Shown piece after piece: positions 1-7,622 of a stretch of DNA of 64,000 nt. The stretch's first letter is position 1, and each line of letters opens with the position of its first letter. The position numbers and the translations under genes are program-made. The notes beneath the pieces are model-generated. The model made no database searches, was not told the origin of the DNA, and saw only the letters and a list, made by a program, of their open reading frames with translations. The stretch covers positions 1 to 64,000 of the forward strand of contig JAFUAD010000037.1 in assembly GCA_017460835.1 (NCBI GenBank). The letters are read 5' to 3'. The stretch is from Oscillospiraceae bacterium. GTDB lineage: Bacteria > Bacillota > Clostridia > Oscillospirales > Ruminococcaceae.

Positions 1-220
1 GATGCTATTTTGGAATGGGGACCTCTATCGCCCATGTTTCGCAAAGCGAAACTGCGCAGTTTGCCTTCGGCAAACATGGGGTTCCCAAGCCCGCCGAGCT
101 CTTTGCACGCTAGGGGAGTTTCGCGCTCTGCGGAGCGCGACCAGAGGCTCTGCCTCTGGACTCCGCGAGCTTTTGAAAAAGCTCGACCAAAACTTTTGAA
201 ATGACACCGCCGGAAGTTCA
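1..220. repeat. Cluster of short palindromes downstream of glutamate synthase
   Basis: No convincing gene lies here. The stretch is a string of perfect or near-perfect hairpins: TTTCGC/GCGAAA near 38-52, GCGCTCTGCGGAGCGC near 125-140, CCAGAGGCTCTGCCTCTGG near 141-159 and GAGCTTTTGAAAAAGCTC near 168-185. Such clustered palindromes look like an intergenic repeat array. A third glutamate synthase domain (GXGXG) is not encoded in these bases. Confidence 0.5.
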
Positions 221-1717
221 TTACTCTCCCGCATGAGAAATACCGAGGATTTCAAGCTCCTTCTCAGTCAGCCCGACGCCGCGAAGCATCAGTCTGTTTC
301 CGCGCAGCGCCTCGATCGAATTGATGCCCATGCCGCCCATCAGCTCCTTGATCTCGTGCCGCCATGCATCCATCAGGTTGATGAGCCGCTGCGAGCCGAT
401 ATCGGGATTGAGCCGCCTGACCAGATCGGGGCGCTGTGTCGCAATGCCCCAGTTGCACTTGCCGGTGTGGCAGCTCCGGCAGAGGTGGCAGCCCATCGCA
501 AGGCAGGCCGCCGTCGCGATATAGCACGCATCCGCGCCGAGCGCGATCGCCTTGACCACATCCGCCGCCGAGCGCACCGAGCCGCCGCAGACGATCGAAA
601 CATTGTTGCGGATGCCCTCATCGCGCAGCCGCTTGTCTACTGCCGCGAGCGCCAGCTCAATCGGAATGCCGACGTTGTCGCGGATTCTGGTCGGCGCAGC
701 ACCGGTGCCGCCGCGGAAGCCGTCGATTGCAATGATATCCGCGCCGGAGCGTGCAATGCCGCTCGCGATCGCCGCGATATTGTGAACGGCAGCGACCTTG
801 ACAATGACCGGAAGCCGGTATTCAGTCGCCTCCTTCAGCGAAAAGACAAGCTGCCGCAGATCCTCGATGCTGTAAATATCGTGGTGCGGTGCCGGGGAGA
901 TCGCGTCGCTGCCCTCTGGGATCATGCGCGTTTTCGAGACATCCCCGACCGCCTTTGTGCCGGGCAGATGCCCGCCGATGCCGGGCTTTGCGCCCTGTCC
1001 CATTTTGATCTCGATTGCGGCGCCCGCTTCGAGATAATCCTTATGCACGCCGAATCTGCCGGAGGCGACCTGTACGATCGTATTTTTCCCGTACTGATAG
1101 AAGTCCTCGTGCAGACCGCCCTCGCCGGTGTTGTAGTAGATGCCGAGTGCCGTAGCGGCTCTGGCAAGGCTTGCGTGTGCATTGTAGCTGATCGAGCCGT
1201 AGCTCATGGCCGAGAACATCACCGGCATACTGAGCGTGAGCTGCGGCGCGAGCTTCGTGTCGAGCGATCCGTCCGGGTTTCTGCGGATATGCTCCGGCTT
1301 CTTGCCGAGGAACACGCGCGTTTCCATCGGCTCTCTGAGCGGGTCGATCGGCGGGTTTGTCACCTGCGAGGCGTTGATGAGAATTTTATCCCAGTAGACC
1401 GGCAGCGGATTGGGATTGCCCATAGACGAGAGCAGCACACCGCCGGTCTCGGCCTGCCGGTAAATCTCCTTGATCGTCTGATCGGAGTAGTTCGCATTTT
1501 CGCGCAGGCGGCAGTCGCTCTTGACGATCTTCAGGGCTCTGATCGGGCAGAGCGTCACGCAGCGCTGGCAGTTGACGCATCTTGCCTCATCGGAGAGCAT
1601 GACCTTGCCGTCGGCATCGTACCAGTGTACCTCATTGGCACACTGCCGCTCGCACACGCGACAGCGGATGCACCGGCTGTCATTGCGCACGACCTCAAAT
1701 TCCGGATAGAAATTCAA
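221..1717 (-). CDS. Glutamate synthase, FMN/Fe-S central domain protein
   Basis: A 498-residue stand-alone version of the central FMN-binding domain of glutamate synthase. This domain condenses ammonia with 2-oxoglutarate to make glutamate. The first 70 residues hold two ferredoxin-like 4Fe-4S motifs (CIRCRVCERQC and CVNCQRCVTLC). The rest has the TIM-barrel hallmarks of the family, such as GEGG, AKPGIGGHLPG, DGFRGGTGAAP and a late Cys cluster (CHLCRSCHTGKC). The start is a TTG at 1717 with GGAGGG seven bases upstream. It overlaps the stop of the amidotransferase gene as TTGA, so the two are translationally coupled. The separate ferredoxin-type arrangement resembles archaeal-type split glutamate synthases. 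The GXGXG domain and an NAD(P)H-oxidising subunit are not in the window. Confidence 0.9.
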   Translation of the reverse strand: MNFYPEFEVVRNDSRCIRCRVCERQCANEVHWYDADGKVMLSDEARCVNCQRCVTLCPIRALKIVKSDCRLRENANYSDQTIKEIYRQAETGGVLLSSMGNPNPLPVYWDKILINASQVTNPPIDPLREPMETRVFLGKKPEHIRRNPDGSLDTKLAPQLTLSMPVMFSAMSYGSISYNAHASLARAATALGIYYNTGEGGLHEDFYQYGKNTIVQVASGRFGVHKDYLEAGAAIEIKMGQGAKPGIGGHLPGTKAVGDVSKTRMIPEGSDAISPAPHHDIYSIEDLRQLVFSLKEATEYRLPVIVKVAAVHNIAAIASGIARSGADIIAIDGFRGGTGAAPTRIRDNVGIPIELALAAVDKRLRDEGIRNNVSIVCGGSVRSAADVVKAIALGADACYIATAACLAMGCHLCRSCHTGKCNWGIATQRPDLVRRLNPDIGSQRLINLMDAWRHEIKELMGGMGINSIEALRGNRLMLRGVGLTEKELEILGISHAGE

Positions 1718-2808
1718 AATGCTCCCTCCTTTACCCTGACGATGACCGGCTCTCCGCCGGCGGGCGACCAGATTTTCTGAATATCCGGCGCCATGACGCG
1801 GATCGCGGCCTCCTCGCTCGCGATATAGACCATATCGTTCTGCTCGCCGACGACCATCGAGCGCAGCTTCAGCCGGTCATTGAGCGCCATCAGCCCGCCC
1901 TCAAAGCCGAGAATGATCGAGAACGGCCCCGTGACCAGCAGGCTCGGAAAGGCGTTCCGCAGATAGGTATACATCTGCTTTTCCGCCTCCGGCTTCGCGT
2001 CGATCGTAGACCAGAACGGCGCCGCGATGACCGCTGCGGTTTCCTCAAGCGTCAGCCCCTGCCGCCGCAGCAGATAGTCTGCGATATAGGTGATGACCTC
2101 GGTGTCGGTTTGCAGCGTACATTTGTAGCCGTACATTTCAATAAAGCGGCGGTTTGCGTCATAGGACGAGATCTCGCCGTTGTGAACGATCGAATAATCG
2201 AGCATGCAGAAGGGGTGCGCGCCGCCCCACCAGCCCGGTGTATTGGTCGGGTAGCGGCCGTGCGCCGTCCAGCAGTATGCCTCATATTCCTCCAGCCGGT
2301 AATACCGCCCGACATCCTCCGGAAAGCCGACCGCCTTAAAAGCGCCCATATTCTTTCCGCAGGAGAACACATAGCTGCCGTCAAGCTGCGCATTGATGCG
2401 GTTGACGGTGCGGACGACCAGCTCCTTTTCGTCGATCTGCAAATGCCGCAGAACCGACTGCATCGGCGAGACAAATACGCGCCGGATGATCGGTTCATCG
2501 GTGATCTGCGGCATTTTCCGCACCTTGATGTGCTCATCCTGCACGATCTCAAAATAATCGCGCAGCAGCGTCATGCACTCGCTCTGGCACTGTCTGTCAT
2601 TGAAGAAGATGTGGAGCGCATAGAAATCCTTGTATTCGGGGTAGATGCCGTATGCCGCAAAGCCGCCGCCCAGACCGTTCGAGCGGTCGTGCATCGGCAC
2701 CATGCTCTGAATGACCGATTCGCCGTTCATGCGCCTGCCGTCGCGGGAGATCATCGCCGAGACCGCGCAGCCCGACGGAATGCGCACCTGACCTTCCAGT
2801 GGGATCAT
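1714..2808 (-). CDS. Class II glutamine amidotransferase, glutamate synthase domain 1
   Basis: A 364-residue protein matching the amidotransferase domain of glutamate synthase, which releases ammonia from glutamine for the partner FMN subunit. The likely N-terminal nucleophile is Cys14 (PSGCAVSAMI), which implies removal of a short leader. Further family features are the HGRYPTN and WGGAHPF segments and the VHNGEISSYDANRRFIE segment. The start at 2808 follows AAGGAGG. It is the first gene of a two-gene unit and overlaps the next gene by four bases. The gene has a consensus promoter at 2903-2931 and a terminator-like hairpin between promoter and start, so expression is probably set by attenuation. 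It is divergent from the ammonium transporter, which supports a role in ammonia assimilation. Confidence 0.88.
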   Translation of the reverse strand: MIPLEGQVRIPSGCAVSAMISRDGRRMNGESVIQSMVPMHDRSNGLGGGFAAYGIYPEYKDFYALHIFFNDRQCQSECMTLLRDYFEIVQDEHIKVRKMPQITDEPIIRRVFVSPMQSVLRHLQIDEKELVVRTVNRINAQLDGSYVFSCGKNMGAFKAVGFPEDVGRYYRLEEYEAYCWTAHGRYPTNTPGWWGGAHPFCMLDYSIVHNGEISSYDANRRFIEMYGYKCTLQTDTEVITYIADYLLRRQGLTLEETAAVIAAPFWSTIDAKPEAEKQMYTYLRNAFPSLLVTGPFSIILGFEGGLMALNDRLKLRSMVVGEQNDMVYIASEEAAIRVMAPDIQKIWSPAGGEPVIVRVKEGAF

Positions 2809-2834
2809 CTCAAATTCCTCCTTAGCAAAAGGAA

Positions 2835-2884
2835 AAGGCGCTCATTCAGAGACACGAATCCCGTGTGTCCGAATGAACGCCTTT
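2835..2884 (-). terminator. Leader hairpin upstream of glutamate synthase (attenuator candidate)
   Basis: On the minus strand AAGGCG plus TTCATTC pairs with GAATGA plus CGCCTT around an inner ACACG/CGTGT stem, followed by TTTTCCTTTT. It lies after the promoter and just before the ribosome binding site, where a terminator would shut the operon off. Confidence 0.6.
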
Positions 2885-2902
2885 GTCCATTTCATTGTTC
2901 CT

Positions 2903-2931
2903 ATTTTAGCACATTGTGAAAGTTTTGTCAA
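2903..2931 (-). promoter_or_regulatory. Sigma-A promoter of the glutamate synthase unit
   Basis: TTGACA at 2926-2931 and TAAAAT at 2903-2908 with a 17-base spacer, reading toward the amidotransferase gene. Confidence 0.75.
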
Positions 2932-3042
2932 TATCCGGCGGACTGTTTTCCGCAGCTCGCGCACAATTTCGGAGGATTCGCCGGATTTCGGCTCCGTTCG
3001 AGCAGAAAATTTATGCCGCATTCCGAAAATCGGAAAAATCGC

Positions 3043-3071
3043 TTGACAAATTTTTGCCGAAGGTGTATAAT
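3043..3071 (+). promoter_or_regulatory. Sigma-A promoter of the ammonium transporter
   Basis: Perfect TTGACA (3043-3048) and TATAAT (3066-3071) with a 17-base spacer. It gives a leader of about 165 bases before the start at 3242. Confidence 0.85.
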
Positions 3072-3091
3072 CGCGGCAGAAACAGCAAAGG

Positions 3092-3220
3092 GGCTGCGGT
3101 ACGGTGAAGCGTATCGCAGCCTTTTGTTGTTCGGCAAAGCGCTTTGCAGAAAAATACGGAAAGAAGCACAACGGGGTGCATGCAGCCGGGATCCGGCACA
3201 TGTCCCCGTTTTTTCTTTTT
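3092..3220 (+). promoter_or_regulatory. Structured leader with terminator before the ammonium transporter
   Basis: Three hairpins follow the promoter. The first pairs GGCTGCGGTAC (3092-3102) with GTATCGCAGCC (3111-3121) and is followed by TTTTGTTGTT. The second is the small palindrome GCAAAGCGCTTTGC. The third pairs ACGGGG (3171-3176) with CCCCGT (3204-3209) around an inner GCCGG/CCGGC stem and ends in T6. The last is a good intrinsic terminator placed before the gene, so transcription must be anti-terminated to reach it. I looked for the hexaloops of ANTAR-regulated leaders and did not find a clean match. Confidence 0.6.
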
Positions 3221-3241
3221 AGTGAACTGGAGGAATCGTTT

Positions 3242-4978
3242 ATGCAGGCAGCAGAATTACTTGAACAAATCGACGGCGAAATCTTTGCCGTATGGTTTCT
3301 GATCGGTGCTGCACTGGTCTTCTTCATGCAGGCAGGCTTCGCAATGGTCGAGACCGGCTTCACCCGCGCAAAGAATGCAGCAAATATCATCATGAAAAAC
3401 CTCATGGACTTCTGTATCGGCACCCCGATGTTCGTTCTGATTGGCTTCGGGCTGTTCATGGGCGAGGATCTTGTCGGCCTGATCGGCAAGCCCGGCTTTG
3501 ATGTTTTCACCGCATACGAAAGCTTCAACTGGTCGAATTTCGTATTCAATCTGGTGTTCTGTGCAACCGCCGCGACGATCGTCTCCGGCGCGATGGCAGA
3601 GCGCACCAAGTTCCTGTCTTACTGTATCTATTCCGGCGTCATCAGCGCGCTAGTCTACCCGATCGAGGCACACTGGATCTGGGGCGGCGGCTGGCTCTCG
3701 CAGCTTGGCTTCCACGATTTCGCCGGCTCCTGCGCCATTCACATGGTCGGCGGCATTGCCGCGCTGGTCGGCGCAAAGATCCTCGGCCCGCGCATCGGCA
3801 AATTCACAAAGAAATCCGACGGCAGCATCCAGCCGAATGCAATCCCCGGCCATAACCTGACACTCGGCGCACTTGGATGTTTCATTCTCTGGTTCGGCTG
3901 GTACGGCTTCAACGGCGCCGCCTGCACGAGCACCGGTCAGCTTGCATCGGTGTTTGTCACAACGACGATCGCCCCGGCCGTCGCAACGGTCACCTGCATG
4001 ATCTTCACATGGATCAAGTACGGCAAGCCGGATGTTTCGATGTGCCTGAACGCATCGCTGGCAGGTCTGGTCGGCATCACCGCCGGCTGCGACGTCATGG
4101 ATGTTGCGGGCTCCGGCATTGTCGGCATCGTTTCGGGACTGCTGGTCTGCTTCGGCGTGTGGCTGCTCGATTATGTGCTGCATATCGACGACCCGGTCGG
4201 TGCGGTCGCGGTTCACATGATGAACGGCATCTGGGGTACGATCGCGGTCGGTCTGTTCGCGACGACGTCGGTTCCCGGCAATGACACGATGAACGGCCTC
4301 TTTTACGGCGGCGGCTTCAGCCTGCTGGGAAAGCAGCTTCTCGGATTTGTCTCGGTCGCTGCATGGACGGCGATTATGATGACCATTGTATTCCAGATTA
4401 TCAAGCATACGGTCGGGCTGCGCGCAACCGAGCAGGAGGAAATCCTCGGCATGGACGCCGCAGAGCACGGTTTGGTCAGCTCCTACGCGGATTTTGCCCC
4501 GGCAATGGGTGAGGCCGCAATGGCGGGATACCCCGAGCACGGCGAGCATGTTGCGGCAAAGCCGGTTCCGGCGGCTGCTGAACGCCGTCAGAAGGACGAT
4601 GCATCGCACCCGAAGATGACAAAGGTCGCGGTTGTGTTCAATCAGGAAAAGCTGCATCATTTCATTCACGCGATGGAGCGCATCGGCATTACGGGCGTGA
4701 CGGTCACAAATGTCATGGGCTGCGGCATCCAGAAATCGAATACCTATTACCGCGGCGCAAAGATGAGCGCGACGCTGCATCCGAAGATCAAGGCAGAGAT
4801 CGTCGTGTGCAAGGTGCCGGTCGAGACGGTGATCAAGACGGCGCGCGAGGTGCTGTATACGGGTCAGGTCGGCGACGGCAAGATCTTTACCTATCCGGTA
4901 GAGCAGGTTGTGAAGGTGCGGACGGGTTCTGTGGATTACGACGCACTCCAGAACGAAGAACTGCCGGAGACAAACTAA
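3242..4978 (+). CDS. amt: Ammonium transporter fused to a P-II regulatory domain
   Basis: A 578-residue membrane protein. Residues 1 to about 420 form an Amt/Mep ammonium channel (AGFAMVETGFTRAKNA, HMVGGIAALVGA, AVHMMNGIWGT), and residues about 459-570 form a P-II/GlnK domain with a recognisable T-loop (MGCGIQKSNTYYRGAKM). P-II normally plugs the channel according to nitrogen and energy status, so the fusion is a self-regulated transporter. The reading frame is open back to 3104, but ATG 3242 is chosen because GGAGG sits eight bases upstream and the membrane domain begins there. The linker between domains (about 420-458) is Ala/Pro-rich. The gene is monocistronic, ends at a strong terminator and is divergent from glutamate synthase. 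Confidence 0.92.
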   Translation: MQAAELLEQIDGEIFAVWFLIGAALVFFMQAGFAMVETGFTRAKNAANIIMKNLMDFCIGTPMFVLIGFGLFMGEDLVGLIGKPGFDVFTAYESFNWSNFVFNLVFCATAATIVSGAMAERTKFLSYCIYSGVISALVYPIEAHWIWGGGWLSQLGFHDFAGSCAIHMVGGIAALVGAKILGPRIGKFTKKSDGSIQPNAIPGHNLTLGALGCFILWFGWYGFNGAACTSTGQLASVFVTTTIAPAVATVTCMIFTWIKYGKPDVSMCLNASLAGLVGITAGCDVMDVAGSGIVGIVSGLLVCFGVWLLDYVLHIDDPVGAVAVHMMNGIWGTIAVGLFATTSVPGNDTMNGLFYGGGFSLLGKQLLGFVSVAAWTAIMMTIVFQIIKHTVGLRATEQEEILGMDAAEHGLVSSYADFAPAMGEAAMAGYPEHGEHVAAKPVPAAAERRQKDDASHPKMTKVAVVFNQEKLHHFIHAMERIGITGVTVTNVMGCGIQKSNTYYRGAKMSATLHPKIKAEIVVCKVPVETVIKTAREVLYTGQVGDGKIFTYPVEQVVKVRTGSVDYDALQNEELPETN

Positions 4979-5008
4979 GCCTACTCCCATACATCTCATT
5001 TCCTTACA

Positions 5009-5052
5009 AAGCAGCAGGGGCACGGTGTAAAAGCCGTGCCCCTGCTGCTTAT
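5009..5052. terminator. Bidirectional terminator between amt and the GH5 gene
   Basis: A 17-bp stem, AAGCAGCAGGGGCACGG with its complement, around an 8-base loop. It lies between convergent genes. Confidence 0.85.
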
Positions 5053-5082
5053 TTATAAGGATTCAGCCCTCTCAAAGCCGAA

Positions 5083-6951
5083 TCAGAGTGTCGGGATCGT
5101 ATTTGCCAGATACTTCAGAAGAAGCGTGAGATCGCCCGCTGCGACGCCGGCCTTGCCGTCCACATCCGCATTGCGCATGCCCTGCTCGGTCACGCCGGTA
5201 TTTGTGTCCTCGGTCGCGATTCTCGCGATGATGACCGCATCTCTGACATCAACAACGCCGTTGCAGTCGGCATCGCCGCGCAGCGTGACAGTCTGCGGCT
5301 CCGTGTCGGAGGTCGAAGAAACGGTCGTCTCCGTGGTGGTGCTGGTGCTGGTCGTGGTGATCTCAGTTGTGGTCGTGGTGGTAGTCGTTGTGGTGGTAGT
5401 GGTCGTCGTCGTGGTCGTGGTGGTGGTTGTGGTCGTGGTGGTCACAACGGAACCGGTATACACCGAGCAGACCTGTGAGGTTTCCTTCCAGCCGTTTGCG
5501 CCGTTGATGACGACCTCGCCCCAGTTCGAGGAGAGTGTGCCGCCTGCATTGGCATTGCTCATGTCGAGATACTCGACCGGGCTGCCGTTGCCGTACCAGC
5601 TCCATGCCATCCAGCCGATGCCCTTTTCCTGCGCATAGGACATGATGTATTCTTCCTTGACGTCGCCGTCGGAGTGGGTATAGCCGAATTCGCCGATCAC
5701 GAGGCAGAGCTCGCGGGTAATCATGCTGTCCATCGTGGTCTTGATCTTATCCTCTGAGCCGCCGGCGGTGCCGTACATATGAACAGAGAACATGGTGTTG
5801 TGCTCGGGGTCTGCTTCGAGGACTGCTCTGCCGCCGTTGATGACGGTCGATGCGGACTGTCCCCAACCGCCCGCGTCGCACATGATGCAGTGGGTCAGGC
5901 CGGCGTCGCGGATGATCTTGACCGCGTCGATATAGGCGCTCTGCCATGCGGAATCGTTCGCATTGCCCTGCCACTCGTTTGCGATGTTGATGATGACGGT
6001 GTCCTCATGGCCCTTGAGCGCCGAGGAGACGTCGTTTGCAAAGTATCTTGCCGCGGTCAGGAGCGAGCTTGCGTCGTCCTTGCCGGTTGCATCGTGAACC
6101 TCAAACACTGCGACGAGCTTGTTCTTCTCGCAGAGCTCGATCAGGTTTGCGACCTCACCGTTGCTGTTCTTGGAATACTGCTGGCCGTCGCCGAGGACGA
6201 TGCGGATGCAGTTTGCGCCGTAGCCGGCGATTTCCTTGAATGCCGCCTCGGTCTTGCCGTCCCAGCTGAACCATGTATATGCGTAGTTGGTGCCGCGCAT
6301 GACAAACGGCTGCTGGTTTGCGTCGCGCAGGACTGCGCCGTCCACATAGAAGCCGTCCTTAGCGGTGACCTCCGAGGAGGCGCTGCCGCCGAGCTTCAGA
6401 TCGGAGACCGTGACCGTACCGCTGACCGTTGTGCCCTCCTGAACCGGCATCACCATCATATTGATGCGGTGAACCTGATAGAGGTCGGCGAGCGTCGTGA
6501 CGTCTCCGTCGTAGCTCCATTCCTCGGATTTCAGATAGTAGGTCAGATCAACGGAGCTGCCCGCGCTGACCTGTGCGCCGTTCGTGGTCTGATACCAGTG
6601 CCAGTCTGCGCCGGTGCCGAGCGCGAGGGCGAAGCTGACATCCGATGAGCCGGAATTCGTCAGCGTGAAGGAAAGCGTGGTGTAATCGGACCAGTCCCAG
6701 CCGGTGCCGTCCTGTGCGCAGAAGCCCGCGACATTGTCGCCCTGATCGGCATTGGTAAAGGTGACGGTCGTCTTGCCGCCGCTGTCCGTGACGGAATCCG
6801 TGCCCATGTGATAGCCGGAGGTCTTTTCCCATGTGTACCCGCCTGCGCCGTCGGCGGCGGCAGCAGAAATGCTGCTCAGGCAGTTCAGGGTTCCGGCTGC
6901 GAGTGCCAGTGCGGTCAGCGCCGCACCGAGCTTATGCTGTGAAAACCTCAT
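5083..6951 (-). CDS. Secreted GH5 glycoside hydrolase with dockerin
   Basis: A 622-residue cellulosomal enzyme. The order is signal peptide (about 1-35), a beta-rich module with several Trp/Tyr that could bind polysaccharide (about 40-195), a GH5 catalytic domain (about 205-470), a long Thr linker, and a type-I-like dockerin at the C-terminus with two calcium-binding repeats (GDADCNGVVDVRDAV and ADVDGKAGVAAGDLTLLL). The likely acid/base is Glu326 in IANEWQG and the nucleophile Glu421 in VIGEFGY. Endo-glucanase or mannanase activity fits; the subfamily cannot be settled by eye. The start at 6951 follows GGGGG, while the upstream in-frame ATG lacks a site. No cohesin or scaffoldin is in the window, so its partner is encoded elsewhere. 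Confidence 0.88.
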   Translation of the reverse strand: MRFSQHKLGAALTALALAAGTLNCLSSISAAAADGAGGYTWEKTSGYHMGTDSVTDSGGKTTVTFTNADQGDNVAGFCAQDGTGWDWSDYTTLSFTLTNSGSSDVSFALALGTGADWHWYQTTNGAQVSAGSSVDLTYYLKSEEWSYDGDVTTLADLYQVHRINMMVMPVQEGTTVSGTVTVSDLKLGGSASSEVTAKDGFYVDGAVLRDANQQPFVMRGTNYAYTWFSWDGKTEAAFKEIAGYGANCIRIVLGDGQQYSKNSNGEVANLIELCEKNKLVAVFEVHDATGKDDASSLLTAARYFANDVSSALKGHEDTVIINIANEWQGNANDSAWQSAYIDAVKIIRDAGLTHCIMCDAGGWGQSASTVINGGRAVLEADPEHNTMFSVHMYGTAGGSEDKIKTTMDSMITRELCLVIGEFGYTHSDGDVKEEYIMSYAQEKGIGWMAWSWYGNGSPVEYLDMSNANAGGTLSSNWGEVVINGANGWKETSQVCSVYTGSVVTTTTTTTTTTTTTTTTTTTTTTTTTTEITTTSTSTTTETTVSSTSDTEPQTVTLRGDADCNGVVDVRDAVIIARIATEDTNTGVTEQGMRNADVDGKAGVAAGDLTLLLKYLANTIPTL

Positions 6952-7029
6952 AATAAATCCCCCTTTTGGAATCATAAACGGACGGAAGCACACCTGTTTC
7001 CCGGTACAGATGCAGGTGCTCCCGTCTTT

Positions 7030-7058
7030 ATTATACAGAGATTCTCACGGATTGTCAA
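7030..7058 (-). promoter_or_regulatory. Sigma-A promoter of the GH5 gene
   Basis: TTGACA (7053-7058) and TATAAT (7030-7035) on the minus strand with a 17-base spacer, leaving a leader of about 70 bases. The stretch 7059-7283 between this and the sulfur boxes shows nothing I can name. Confidence 0.8.
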
Positions 7059-7283
7059 ACAGTTTTTGGAAAATTCGACGAAAAAACGGGGATAGTTCGG
7101 TTTGATAAAGTTACGCTCGGCAATCTGCACAAACGAAAAGAACGATCTTGCGTAACAAAGGACGGAATTGCGCCCGGTTTTCACGCAGAATCCGGAATAA
7201 TCCGGCTCCGTTTCGTCATTTCATACAAATCCGGGCGCAGCCGGATCGGGGGGAGGAGGAAGATTTTGTATCCCGCACAAAAA

Positions 7284-7319
7284 GAATTCCTAGTAAACCA
7301 ATCGGATTGTGAATTCCTA
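7284..7319 (+). promoter_or_regulatory. Tandem GAATTCCTA boxes upstream of the sulfhydrylase promoter
   Basis: GAATTCCTA occurs at 7284-7292 and 7311-7319, exactly 27 bases apart. Each copy is followed by AAACC or AAAACC and then GGATT. Related CCTACTAA motifs sit just after the -10 box (about 7384-7400). The same nonamer lies inside the hemA promoter. This suggests an operator for a sulfur or cysteine regulator of the Rrf2/CymR kind. Confidence 0.5.
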
Positions 7320-7347
7320 CAAAACCGACAGGATTACAAAAAACCGC

Positions 7348-7376
7348 TTGACAAATCGCGGCGCTTGTGCTATAAT
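7348..7376 (+). promoter_or_regulatory. Sigma-A promoter of the Cys leader ORF and sulfhydrylase
   Basis: Perfect TTGACA (7348-7353) and TATAAT (7371-7376) with a 17-base spacer. The predicted transcript has a leader of about 240 bases containing two short ORFs. Confidence 0.85.
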
Positions 7377-7428
7377 AGCATTAACCTACTAATCCTACTA
7401 AAACAGTAAGAGAAAAGGAGAATCCGTT

Positions 7429-7518
7429 ATGAGCAGACTGTTTCCGCAGCTTGACCGGAGCAATTTCCGGTTCGGACGAATGTACCGGAGCGAAAGACCG
7501 CAAGGGTGTTCCTGTTGA
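7429..7518 (+). CDS. Cys-ending leader peptide (29 aa)
   Basis: A short ORF with a strong ribosome binding site (AAAAGGAG at 7413-7420, eight bases before ATG). The product is Arg-rich in its middle and ends RPQGCSC directly before TGA. Placed between the promoter and a cysteine/homocysteine-forming enzyme gene, two Cys codons next to the stop fit a translation-sensing leader: ribosomes would stall when Cys-tRNA is scarce. Cys-rich leader peptides are known upstream of sulfur genes in actinobacteria; the assignment here rests on position and sequence only. Confidence 0.65.
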   Translation: MSRLFPQLDRSNFRFGRMYRSERPQGCSC

Positions 7519-7536
7519 CCGCAGTCCGAATTCCAT

Positions 7537-7611
7537 ATGAAAAGCAAACCGCCGGCTGTGTATGAGATCAGCCGATACCATATTGAATATATTGAAAAAT
7601 TACTGAAATGA
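7537..7611 (+). CDS. Second short ORF in the sulfhydrylase leader (24 aa)
   Basis: An ATG-to-TGA frame of 24 residues (begins MKSKPPAVYEIS) between the Cys leader peptide and the enzyme gene. Its stop codon overlaps the GAGG ribosome binding site of the enzyme gene, so ribosomes finishing here would sit on that site. It has no good binding site of its own, and may be chance. Confidence 0.3.
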   Translation: MKSKPPAVYEISRYHIEYIEKLLK

Positions 7612-7622
7612 GGTAAATGAAA

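Noticed and set aside
233..1780. Plus-strand frame of 515 codons opposite glutamate synthase
   Set aside because: Shadow frame caused by high-GC codon usage; the minus-strand product has full family motifs. The same applies to the long frames opposite amt, metY, addB, pilB, pilMN and the dockerin genes.
3092..3121. ANTAR hexaloop hairpin in the amt leader
   Set aside because: The loop (GTGAAG) does not have the A1/G4 pattern I know for ANTAR targets, so it was kept only as a hairpin.
3104..3241. N-terminal extension of the ammonium transporter
   Set aside because: The extension overlaps the leader hairpins and terminator, and a good ribosome binding site precedes ATG 3242.
5340..5450. CRISPR-like or microsatellite repeat
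   Set aside because: The repetitive sequence is the Thr-codon linker of the GH5 protein; similar runs in the CE4 and secreted dockerin genes have the same cause. No CRISPR array was seen.
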